Shown here: positions 46,490-55,080 of the stretch, piece after piece
Layout of the letters: each line of letters opens with the position of its first letter
How positions within the stretch are numbered: position 1 is the stretch's first letter
NCBI RefSeq assembly: GCF_020966635.1
Contig: NZ_JAJKFQ010000011.1
Location: forward strand, 434,001 to 498,000
Direction: 5' to 3'
Length of the DNA: 64,000 nt
Source of the DNA: Stieleria sp. JC731
GTDB lineage: Bacteria > Planctomycetota > Planctomycetia > Pirellulales > Pirellulaceae
Notes under the pieces: generated by a model
The model's database searches: none
The model's input: the letters and a program-made list of their open reading frames with translations, nothing else
What the model was told of the DNA's origin: nothing
Position numbers and translations under genes: made by a program

Positions 46490-49423
46490 TTAGTCAGACT
46501 TTGATTGAGAAGCCTTTACAAGCTCTCGATACTTCTTGATTTGTGTGTGCAGGTGCCAATCGTCTGGCGTATCCAGCAAACATGCCGACTCGATCGCAAG
46601 TGCTTGCTGATTGTCGCCAATGCGATGCATCACTTCGGCTAAGGTATCGCGAAAGACGACACTGTCGGGCTCGAGGAAGACTGCCTGGCGACTGAGCCTT
46701 CGTGCGTCGTCGATTCGTTGGTTATTAACCGCCGCGGTCCAGGCAAAGTTATTCAGTGAGGTCGCGTCAAACGGATAGCGTTCGACATGCTTCAGACCGC
46801 GATCCATGAGACGGTCCATTGCTTCGGCTGCGATCGAATCCATTCCGGCTTCTTTGACTTTAGGAAGCAGTCGTTCGCCAAAATCGATATTCAGGCGATC
46901 GTAGTGTTCAATTTGTGCGATCGATTTTTTCGCAAGCGCTGAATCATCGGTATCAATTGCATGCTGCAGTTTGGTTGTACGAACACTTAGCGGCATCGCA
47001 ATGTAGGTGCGTTCCAGATAGGGATCGTTCAAGATGCCTAAAACGGCGATGTCGCTCCACTTAACGACTTCATCCAGTGCAACGTTCAGTTGCGAAAAAG
47101 TTTCGGGGGCATCTTCATGCAGATTGCTGATAGCGCTCACATATGAAACGCTAACGCCAAATTGATCCGGGGCATCAGGGCCGGCGTAGCTGTTCTGAAT
47201 GACAAGATTTCGAAGGATGGAAATCGCGAGCACTTCTTGATCATGCTCACGGACATAGTCAGAGAGTTCGTGTCGGAGTTTTAGCGAAGGTGACATCGCG
47301 ATTAACGCGATCCGCGTTTCGTACTCCTTGGCAAGTTCTTGGTATCCAGAGCGTTTTGCGATCAACCATTTGCCCACTAGTGCTTTGGCAAAACCGACGC
47401 TGTGATCAAGCGTGATCACATTGGTGGTAGCTGTGAGCGCGCCACTGTCATTGACGACTTCGTCCCATAACGCCAGCGAGGCTTTCAGTTCGCCTTGCTC
47501 ATAGGCGTTTTCGGCCAAGCGTATCATTGCGTCTGTGTCGCCTTGCATCGCAAGTAGTTGGTCACCCTGTCGCATCAAATCCAGGCGTCCGTGCAGCTGG
47601 AACAGCTCAAGAACGCTAGAAAACAGCTCTGCCGATAATTTACTTGTGTTCGTCTGAGATCTAGAACGCCAGTCCGATTGCGATTCGCCCATCTCCGCAT
47701 TGGACAACATCAAGAACATCTTGTCGAAAAATGCTTGCTTGTCGAACTCGACCGCAAAGCGTCCTGTGAATGTGGGCGTTCGTCCTCGGAATAGATCGAA
47801 TGTCGCGTTGAACCTTTGGAAGTAAGTGATTCGCGGGAACATCTGCTGCATCATCGCGAGGACGAAATCGAAGGTTTCGCGATCCGTTCCGGCTGCCTTC
47901 GCGATGACTTCGCGAGTCCGTGGGTTGGTGCTGTTGTCATTTTCTGTGACCGCAATCTTCGCTACCCAATCCATCTGCCGCACCCACGTCAGCTCCGTTA
48001 ACGTTAGATCCAACAGAGAATGCCCCCAAGGAGTCACCATGAAGTCACGGCTGATCAAGCGTTCGTAGATCCGAAAGGCGGAATCTTTGTCATCGATGCG
48101 GATCAACAATCGGCAAAACGCGTAGAGCTGTTCGATCGACGGTGCCAATTCGCCGACACCGCGATTGGAAAGTTCGCGTTGCTCGGCCAAGGCGATATCG
48201 ATCCATTGTTCAAGTTCACCCGATATTAACTGCGGATCATAGCCGCAATGAGCGATCGCCCGATCATGACGCGAGGCCGCAACGGCTATCTTTGCGGCAC
48301 TTGCTTTGTCCGCTCGTGCCGCAACCTCGATCGCATCATCAACATTGTCGTGAAGAGCCAGAATGCGCCAACGCAGTTCATTCAACGTGCTGGCTTCGTT
48401 GCCGGGGTTGCTCAGCAAGAACTTCTTCGCGTCTTGTTCGATATCCGTTGCACCGGTGCGATGTGCGGCTGCGAAAAGCCAGGCATACGCTTCGACACGT
48501 TCCGGCTGATCAGCGACCGCATTGAGTTTGCTCTGTTCGGCAGCCAGGATCGCTTCCCAGTCCCCGGCGATAACTTTGGTCATTCGGATCATATCCGCAT
48601 CGCCGGCTTGTTCGGCAAGCTTGATCGCAAGGGACGGATCACCATGAAGCGAAGCGAATAAAGATCGGCAAATCAATTGATCTGTCTGAGACCAAGTCCG
48701 CGCCGCTTTTGGCAAGCAGCTATCAACATCAATGGCCATACCGAGGTGATGCTTTAGATCCCAGATGGTACACGCTATCTCCTTGTTAATCGCAACCGTA
48801 TCGAGTAGCTGCAATAGCGCTTCAAGTCGATCCAACTCAGCAGCTCGATCGACATAGATCGGAAAACGTTCGGTCAGCATTCGAGCGACTTGACGTTGGA
48901 TCTGTTCGAATTCGATTGTGCCAGCTGACTCTTCGACGGCTATCAAGACGGCTTCGAAGGCACCTTGTTCAAGGACAGCGCCCAATGCAGCGTTGCGTGA
49001 AAGGCTTGTGCCAGAAGTTTTTGGCTGTGATTCGAGTTCGTTGACTCCAGGCAAGATTCCGCTTCGCCATTGGCGGAGGATCCATTCGGCACGTTCGGCA
49101 ACTTCGGGGTCCTGATTCCGCGCGGCGTTTTGGACCGCTTGACGAGACAGTTCACGTTGACGCCACATCTCCAACGTGGCTCGTTGCCGATCGGCATAGC
49201 TACCGGTTGCCAACTGTTGCGGGCTGATTGCTTTTTCGGATCGCTGGCCAGTCTGAGTCTGTTCTGAAGCTGGCATCTGGGGCGTCCCGGATGCGGACTG
49301 TGCAACCGGTGTTGGTGCCGATGGATTTGTCGACGTCTGACCCCAGCCGAAGGGTAAGTCGGCGGCCAAACCGATCAAAAGCACAACAGACAGGCGTCTG
49401 GTTTGGGTGAGAAAGCTGGGCAT
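46490..49423 (-). CDS. Large secreted helical-repeat (TPR-like) protein
   Basis: This protein is 977 aa from ATG 49423, where MPSFLTQTRRLSVVLLIGLA forms a normal signal peptide. In-frame starts at 49507 (ATG) and 49537 (GTG) are possible but would bury that signal. A Pro/Ser/Gln-rich stretch follows. The remainder is helical with TPR-like repeats, clearest at the end (NNFAWTAAVNNQRIDDARRL with SRQAVFLEPDSVVFRDTLAE). TPR proteins are scaffolds for protein contacts; this one should act in the periplasm. No partner is obvious: the neighbours are a DUF502 protein and a divergent PQQ-propeller gene. Confidence 0.85.
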   Translation of the reverse strand: MPSFLTQTRRLSVVLLIGLAADLPFGWGQTSTNPSAPTPVAQSASGTPQMPASEQTQTGQRSEKAISPQQLATGSYADRQRATLEMWRQRELSRQAVQNAARNQDPEVAERAEWILRQWRSGILPGVNELESQPKTSGTSLSRNAALGAVLEQGAFEAVLIAVEESAGTIEFEQIQRQVARMLTERFPIYVDRAAELDRLEALLQLLDTVAINKEIACTIWDLKHHLGMAIDVDSCLPKAARTWSQTDQLICRSLFASLHGDPSLAIKLAEQAGDADMIRMTKVIAGDWEAILAAEQSKLNAVADQPERVEAYAWLFAAAHRTGATDIEQDAKKFLLSNPGNEASTLNELRWRILALHDNVDDAIEVAARADKASAAKIAVAASRHDRAIAHCGYDPQLISGELEQWIDIALAEQRELSNRGVGELAPSIEQLYAFCRLLIRIDDKDSAFRIYERLISRDFMVTPWGHSLLDLTLTELTWVRQMDWVAKIAVTENDNSTNPRTREVIAKAAGTDRETFDFVLAMMQQMFPRITYFQRFNATFDLFRGRTPTFTGRFAVEFDKQAFFDKMFLMLSNAEMGESQSDWRSRSQTNTSKLSAELFSSVLELFQLHGRLDLMRQGDQLLAMQGDTDAMIRLAENAYEQGELKASLALWDEVVNDSGALTATTNVITLDHSVGFAKALVGKWLIAKRSGYQELAKEYETRIALIAMSPSLKLRHELSDYVREHDQEVLAISILRNLVIQNSYAGPDAPDQFGVSVSYVSAISNLHEDAPETFSQLNVALDEVVKWSDIAVLGILNDPYLERTYIAMPLSVRTTKLQHAIDTDDSALAKKSIAQIEHYDRLNIDFGERLLPKVKEAGMDSIAAEAMDRLMDRGLKHVERYPFDATSLNNFAWTAAVNNQRIDDARRLSRQAVFLEPDSVVFRDTLAEVMHRIGDNQQALAIESACLLDTPDDWHLHTQIKKYRELVKASQSKSD

Positions 49424-49703
49424 CGCAAAACCACGACTGTACCTTCGGCAGCCGCCGACTCCATCGTCGATTCCGTTCATGCCGATAGGGTAAAGCAGCC
49501 TTTTCATTTTTCTCTGTTCAAACAACGCGGCGTGCACAACAGTGTTATCATTCGGGCTGATTCATCATACCATATCGGCATCAACCCTCCGATCTCATTG
49601 CTCAATTGCCCCGCTTCACACGGTGACTGCGACGCCCGCATTGTTAGGTGCTAGGTGTCCTCGTTGTACCGCGTGAGGCGATTCACATTGCAGGAATCCC
49701 GCC

Positions 49704-51050
49704 ATGCGTCTCACCTCAATACTATCCGTCGCGATTGCCACCATCTGCTGCGTGGCAGCAATCGATTGTTCATCAGTCCAGGCGGAAAACTCCGCATCTT
49801 GGCCGCAATGGCGTGGTCCGCACCAGAACGGCGTCGCTCCACAGGGTGATTATCCGATCGAGTGGACAGAGTCTCAGAATGTTCGTTGGAAACAACCAAT
49901 GGTCGGTCGGGGTGGAAGCACACCCGTCATCTCAGGTGACTATGCATTTGTGACATCCGGAATCGATGGCAGCAATGTCTTGCTGGCGTACGACCTAAAA
50001 AATGGTGGACAGTTGGCATGGAAAACCGCTGTCGGCGAGGATCGCCAAGGGAAGCACAAGAAAGGAAGTGGCGCGAATCCTTCGGCGGTCACCGACGGGC
50101 AGTACGTCTTTGCCTACTACCGCAGTGGCGATTTGGCTTGCGTGGATATGTCCGGCGATGTCGTTTGGAAAATTAACCTGCAAGACGAATACGAAAAGGA
50201 TTTGCTCTGGTGGGATTTGGGATCTAGCCCAACGCTGATCGGTGACTTGATCGTGATCGCGGTCATGCAATCACCGGAAGAGGGCAAGGAGGTTAAGATG
50301 CCTGTCGATACAGATGTCAGTTACCTAGTCGCATTTGATCGCAAGAGTGGCAAGCAAGCATGGAAGGTCAGTCGAAACCTTGACGCTCCACGTGAAGCCT
50401 CGCAAAGCTACACCACGCCGGTTGCGATTCCTGACAGAAACCTGATCGCGGTCATGGGTGCTGACCACTTAACAATTCACTCAGCCGAAGATGGCAAAGA
50501 GCTTGGACGCGTCGGAGGTTTCAATCCGACGAAACACCAATTTTTTCGGTCAATTTCATCGCCGATTGTTCAAGGCGACATCGTGGTCTGCCCGTATTCT
50601 CGCGGCGATACGGTTACAGCTTGCCGAATCAGCGATGTCATCGCTGGCGAGGGCCGTGAAAGTGTCATTTGGGAACGAGACGATATCGGTAGCGATGTGC
50701 CAACACCAGTCGTCGACGGCGATCGTGTTTATGTCGTCGATGATGGAAACGAACGAGGGCTCGTGACGGCAGTGAATATCCAAACCGGCGAAACGATTTG
50801 GGAATGTCAAATTGATAAGACTCGCATCGGCTATAGCAGCTCGCCCTTGGTCGCCAACAACCATCTGTATGCGACGCTAGAAAACGGCACGACCTCCGTT
50901 GTCGGTCCCCTGGATTCGGCCGAACCGACCGTGGTCGCGACGAACCCTGTTGCTGACGATGACCAGTTCACCGTCGCCAGCGTTGTTCCATACAACGGTG
51001 ATTCGTTGCTGATGCGAACACGTCATTCGCTTTATCTGATCGGAAAATAG
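49704..51050 (+). CDS. Secreted PQQ-like beta-propeller protein
   Basis: This is a 448-aa protein from ATG 49704 behind AGGA. A signal peptide (1-27) is followed by the start typical of planctomycete propellers (WPQWRGPHQNGVAPQGDYPI). Repeated blades contain W-K-type and G-D-x-V strands, e.g. VFAYYRSGDLACVDMSGDVV and GDRVYVVDDGNERGLVTAVN. Fold members include BamB and quinoprotein dehydrogenases; catalytic residues for PQQ are not evident, so a binding or scaffold role is likely. A second such protein lies at 53327-54823. Confidence 0.9.
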   Translation: MRLTSILSVAIATICCVAAIDCSSVQAENSASWPQWRGPHQNGVAPQGDYPIEWTESQNVRWKQPMVGRGGSTPVISGDYAFVTSGIDGSNVLLAYDLKNGGQLAWKTAVGEDRQGKHKKGSGANPSAVTDGQYVFAYYRSGDLACVDMSGDVVWKINLQDEYEKDLLWWDLGSSPTLIGDLIVIAVMQSPEEGKEVKMPVDTDVSYLVAFDRKSGKQAWKVSRNLDAPREASQSYTTPVAIPDRNLIAVMGADHLTIHSAEDGKELGRVGGFNPTKHQFFRSISSPIVQGDIVVCPYSRGDTVTACRISDVIAGEGRESVIWERDDIGSDVPTPVVDGDRVYVVDDGNERGLVTAVNIQTGETIWECQIDKTRIGYSSSPLVANNHLYATLENGTTSVVGPLDSAEPTVVATNPVADDDQFTVASVVPYNGDSLLMRTRHSLYLIGK

Positions 51051-51092
51051 TTTCCGTCGGCAAAGCTCAGAACCTCTCTCAACAAGCGTGTG

Positions 51093-51121
51093 CAATCGCC
51101 GCTGCAAGTCGGCGGCGATTG
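51093..51121. terminator. Hairpin between convergent propeller and cysteine desulfurase genes
   Basis: A perfect 10-bp stem CAATCGCCGC/GCGGCGATTG with a 9-base loop, 42 bp after the + gene stop and about 60 bp from the - gene stop. It lacks a T tract, so termination is only inferred from position. Confidence 0.5.
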
Positions 51122-51181
51122 TCATCGTGTTTACGGCTCATCGGTGTCAATGCGTCTCGCGTGATTGACCGTTTCCTCGGA

Positions 51182-52351
51182 TCAAGCTCGGATCCTGCGA
51201 TAACTTTCGACCAGCAGTTCTGCGGCTCGGTCAATCTCGGTAGCTGAATTGAATTTGCCGATTCCAAACCGTACGCTGCGACGAGCATCGCTTTCGGTTC
51301 TGCCAAGACCCATGATCACATGGCTCGCCTTCGCATCGACGCTGCTGCAGGCTGATCCGCTGCTGAACGCGACGTCGCGGCACGCTGTCATCCACGCTTC
51401 GCCTTCAATGTCAGGAAGCATGATGTTGATGTTCCCAGCTAAGCGGCTGGTCGATTCAAGCGGTTGACCATTCACTTCGATGCCTTCAACAGCATCTGCA
51501 AGTCTTGCGAACAGCCGATTGCGAAGGCTCTGGACGTTGCGATGCGACTCCGATTGTTCCTCGGTCGCCAGCTGAAGGGCCAGTGCCATTGCAACGGTAT
51601 TGGCTGGTGACATCGTGCCACTACGCAAGTTTCTTTGTTGGCCGCCGCCGACGATCAGCGGTTTGAGGCGGACGCGGCGTCGCTCTGAACCACCTGCGAT
51701 GGTCAACAGTCCTGTTCCTTTGGGACCATAGAATTTATGCGCCGATGCGCTTATTAAGTCCACGTCCATCGCCTTCGCATCGACTTCGATACGTCCCGCG
51801 GCCTGAGTCGCATCGCTGTGCAGCAAGGCTCCTGCTTGATGAGCGATGTTTGCGATCGATTCGATTGGCTGAATGCCACCGATTTCGTTGTTTGCCCAAT
51901 GGATCGAAACGAGTGCGGTGTCTTCGTCGATAAGATCACGAAGTTCATCCAAGTCGACTTGGCCGGCCAGCTTATGGGTTTGCGGATGAACACTGACGTA
52001 GCTAACGCGATAGCCATCACGCTCTAGTCGCTTGGCCACGTCGAGTACCGACGGGTGCTCGATCGTCGAGGTGATAAGATGTTTGCGTTTCTGTCGCGGA
52101 TGGCGACAGATACCGTCGATTGCCAAGTTGTTGCTTTCTGTGGCGCCACTGGTGATGAGCACATCTTCCGGAGTCACACCGAGGATTTGTGCGATCTGTT
52201 GTATCGACGTGTCGATCGCTTCAGCCGCTTCTCGCCCCATTTCGTGCGAGCTACTATGCGGATTGCCGTAGCGTTCGACAAGCCATGTCATCATCGACTC
52301 GGCAACTCGTTGGTCACACGGCGTCGTGGCGTGATTGTCTAGGTAAATCAA
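51182..52351 (-). CDS. iscS: Cysteine desulfurase (IscS/NifS type)
   Basis: This 389-aa PLP enzyme starts at TTG 52351 (MIYLDNHATTPCDQRVAESM). The PLP Lys206 is in SASAHKFYGPKG, preceded by HSDATQAAG near 178. The catalytic Cys lies in SSGSACSS near 335, the group I signature with the long mobile loop. The enzyme takes sulfur from cysteine as a persulfide for iron-sulfur clusters and thio-cofactors. No iscU, iscA or nifU gene is adjacent, so its target pathway cannot be told from context. Confidence 0.94.
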   Translation of the reverse strand: MIYLDNHATTPCDQRVAESMMTWLVERYGNPHSSSHEMGREAAEAIDTSIQQIAQILGVTPEDVLITSGATESNNLAIDGICRHPRQKRKHLITSTIEHPSVLDVAKRLERDGYRVSYVSVHPQTHKLAGQVDLDELRDLIDEDTALVSIHWANNEIGGIQPIESIANIAHQAGALLHSDATQAAGRIEVDAKAMDVDLISASAHKFYGPKGTGLLTIAGGSERRRVRLKPLIVGGGQQRNLRSGTMSPANTVAMALALQLATEEQSESHRNVQSLRNRLFARLADAVEGIEVNGQPLESTSRLAGNINIMLPDIEGEAWMTACRDVAFSSGSACSSVDAKASHVIMGLGRTESDARRSVRFGIGKFNSATEIDRAAELLVESYRRIRA

Positions 52352-52401
52352 CGCAATCTCACTGTCGGGTGCAGGTGGCTATGTAAGCCAGTGATTCGAT
52401 G

Positions 52402-53019
52402 TCACGAATTGGGGAACAAAGCATCGAGCGCCAGTTGGCTCCATGTTTCCAGGTTTTCACGCTGTTGACGCAGTTCGGCTACGGAAACAAATCCGCCTTC
52501 GGCCAAATCATCTTCACGGCTCGAAACGTTGGGGGCGGACAAACGAAAGCGATGAACAACGCCCAGGTGGACTTGCCCGACCTCATTGGATGGATCGTAA
52601 ATCAGTCCTTCTTGGGTATCGGAGTATTCGGCGTCAAGTTGGATCTCTTCTTCTAATTCACGACGCATGCCGACTTGGTAGGCGTCTTCGTTTCCTGCAG
52701 AGTCTTCTTGGCTGATGTGCCCTCCGATCCCGATGCTTCGTTTTGCATGCAACCGCTTTTCACCGCCCCCTCCGCCACGTGTATAGGTGAAAACCTGTGG
52801 TTCACCGTTTTCGTTTTGCCATTCCAACACAACGTATGGGATTAGCTGTTTAAAGCTGGGGTCGACTTCCATCGCGCCGCGCGGTTGATAGGAAAGTTGA
52901 TCGCTGTTGAGGATCGGTCCCAGATAACGATCGATATCGGATTCGAATCCTTCGAAGGCCCCGATCGATTCGATGACAGAGGCCGGAATGACAAGCACAT
53001 GTTCTTCGGTGGTTGGCAT
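52402..53019 (-). CDS. Nudix hydrolase-like protein
   Basis: This is a 205-aa protein. A Nudix-like box starts GIGGHISQEDSAGNEDAYQV and ends GMRRELEEEI (about 95-125), fitting G-x5-E ... RELxEE, but with more residues than the usual seven between the Glu and the RE. A Gly-rich run (TRGGGGGEKRLHAKRS, near 80) precedes it. The family hydrolyses nucleoside diphosphates linked to another group. Its N-terminal 60 residues (VLVIPASVIESIGAFEGFES) are an added domain. It lies 50 bp upstream of iscS on the same strand, so the two may share a transcript. Confidence 0.82.
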   Translation of the reverse strand: MPTTEEHVLVIPASVIESIGAFEGFESDIDRYLGPILNSDQLSYQPRGAMEVDPSFKQLIPYVVLEWQNENGEPQVFTYTRGGGGGEKRLHAKRSIGIGGHISQEDSAGNEDAYQVGMRRELEEEIQLDAEYSDTQEGLIYDPSNEVGQVHLGVVHRFRLSAPNVSSREDDLAEGGFVSVAELRQQRENLETWSQLALDALFPNS

Positions 53020-53326
53020 AGCGTCGCGTGCGGTATGGATTTGGCGGATGCCTAAAAGAATAGGCGTCTGTGAGAATAGGCTCTGGCAGAAAGCGAAACA
53101 GCGAGCGTCATCACGCAGGGGCGATCATAGAAAGAGTGTCGCCAGCCTGCAGTGAACGCTTTTAGGCAATAGGCAACTGCTGGCCATTATTTGCGTTAAC
53201 GCTGCAGGCAAAGCCTAGCAGGATCGCAACCGTCGTCGAAGTAGGCGAGGCGTGGGCATTGTTTTCGCGGCACATCCCCCCTGGCGAGACCATTCCCCAC
53301 AGATGGGCTGTTTAGGCCAAGCGATG
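53020..53326. other. Intergenic region, no gene seen
   Basis: About 300 bp between two leftward genes. Only short shadow frames are present. A terminator for the downstream end of the propeller gene is expected at the right edge but was not identified. Confidence 0.4.
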
Positions 53327-54823
53327 TTATTCGGGAAATGCCAAGCACAGCACCCGGCGGTCACCGCGGATCAAGACGCGATTTCCGATGGCGATCGGGG
53401 CCGCCCAGCAGGGAGGCGTCAGCTGTTCGTTGAAGTCGTGTTCGGCAATCAAGTCAAACTTGTCTGGGCTGGGATGAACGACTTGCAGTTTTGCGAACTC
53501 ATCCATGATCAACAGTTCCGCCCCTACACGAGTGACGGAACTTCGGCGTCGACGGCCGTCTTCCCACATCAGCTTTCCGGTCGCAAATTCGATACACCGA
53601 AAATCACTGTCTGGATTGTTTCGCCCGCTGCAACCGTAAAGATATCCGTCAATCAAAACGGGGGTGGACCAGTGGCAGCGCATCGCATGACGGCGCAAGC
53701 TTGGTGATTCATCTTTCCAGACAACCGTGGCTTGATCGCGATCAACATCCAGTAGGGTACTGCCAATGTCGTAGCACTCGCTGATAAAGACTTGGCGGCT
53801 ATCAACGACGGGCATCATCGCATTTACGCTTTCAAGTTTTTCCGCGCGGTGATGGTGCTTCCACAGCACTTTGCCCGCGCTCGGATCGACGGCGATCAAG
53901 TGATCTCGGCAGAACGCAAGAATGATTGTCGAACCATCGATCTGCATCGTTCGTGGACTACTGTAACCGGCTAAATCATCGCCACAGTGCCAACGTTCCT
54001 CGCCGGTCGAAAGATCGAACGCGACTAAAGCGGTGCCATTCGGGATGACTCGGTCAAGTCGTCCTGGGGCGATCGCCTGGTCTTCCGGAGGACTGCCACC
54101 GACCGGAACGATCACCATTTGATCGAGGATCAAAGGCGAGGCCCCGACACCGAAGAAGTTTTGGACAACGCCATACTTTTCGTTGGTCGAAACGCTCCAG
54201 ATTTCTTTGCCATCACTACGATCTCGGCACGTCAATTCGCCTTCGACACCGAACGTGACGATGCGGTCTCCTGCGATCGCGGGAGTTCCTCGCGGTCCGC
54301 TCTCGTAGCCATACAGGTCCGCATAGTCGAACGGCTTTTCGACTGACCAGATCGTCGTTCCAGACTTTAGCTCAATTGCACGCAGCCTTTGTTTCAGCTG
54401 TCGCCCTTCGCGAGTTGCGTCAAAGTGATAGTAAACTTCGTCAGAAACGCTTCCCAAGCCATACCCGTCACCCACCATCAATGTCCAGGTGATCTGTGGC
54501 TTCTTTGTATAGTCCGGTTTTGCCGCTGTGGCCGGTGCGACACCGTCGAAGTCACTGCCCAGCAAGCGTGGCCACTGTGCGGTGGTCCCACGCATCGGAA
54601 TCAAATCATCTTCGGCAGTCTCGGCGGGTGTGCTGACTTGGTTGGCCGTTTCGGTCGCCACGACGGAATCGAGCTTCGCATCCGCTGTGATTGTTGGTGC
54701 CGCCGATACATGCGCAGTCTGGGTCTGCGTTAATTCAGGGCTATTCTCTTTTCCACAGCCAACGAATCCAAAGGCGAACAAGGCGAAGCCGGAAAACGGG
54801 ATCGCGAGGCATTGGCAACGCAT
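53327..54823 (-). CDS. PQQ-like beta-propeller protein, probable lipoprotein
   Basis: This is a 498-aa protein from ATG 54823. The N-terminus SGFALFAFGFVGCGKE looks like a lipoprotein signal with Cys23, though Phe at the -3 position is not ideal. A 75-residue Thr/Ala-rich linker follows. The propeller starts near TAQWPRLLGSDFDGVAPATA and blades show GDRIVTFGVEGELTCRDRSD and DPSAGKVLWKHH. Likely an envelope-bound scaffold or BamB-like protein. It is a paralogue in style of the protein at 49704-51050, but is distinct in sequence. Confidence 0.88.
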   Translation of the reverse strand: MRCQCLAIPFSGFALFAFGFVGCGKENSPELTQTQTAHVSAAPTITADAKLDSVVATETANQVSTPAETAEDDLIPMRGTTAQWPRLLGSDFDGVAPATAAKPDYTKKPQITWTLMVGDGYGLGSVSDEVYYHFDATREGRQLKQRLRAIELKSGTTIWSVEKPFDYADLYGYESGPRGTPAIAGDRIVTFGVEGELTCRDRSDGKEIWSVSTNEKYGVVQNFFGVGASPLILDQMVIVPVGGSPPEDQAIAPGRLDRVIPNGTALVAFDLSTGEERWHCGDDLAGYSSPRTMQIDGSTIILAFCRDHLIAVDPSAGKVLWKHHHRAEKLESVNAMMPVVDSRQVFISECYDIGSTLLDVDRDQATVVWKDESPSLRRHAMRCHWSTPVLIDGYLYGCSGRNNPDSDFRCIEFATGKLMWEDGRRRRSSVTRVGAELLIMDEFAKLQVVHPSPDKFDLIAEHDFNEQLTPPCWAAPIAIGNRVLIRGDRRVLCLAFPE

Positions 54824-55080
54824 AGAAGTCTCACTGCTTGAAATATGATCTGGTGAAGCGGTGGTGTGACCGTCGTCAATTAGAACGTCTGGTCTGCCGC
54901 ATTACCAATCCGAGGCGAAGTCATTGTCCGCCCGAGCATTGTCCGCCCGAGAAATATTGCATGCCTGAGCAAAAACAATTGTGATGCGTTTGGATTGCTG
55001 GCAGCTCGGATCAAGTTCCCTTAAGTTGCTGACCAGATTCAGCAACTTGTTGGCGAAGCGTTTGCTAACACAAACAGCAA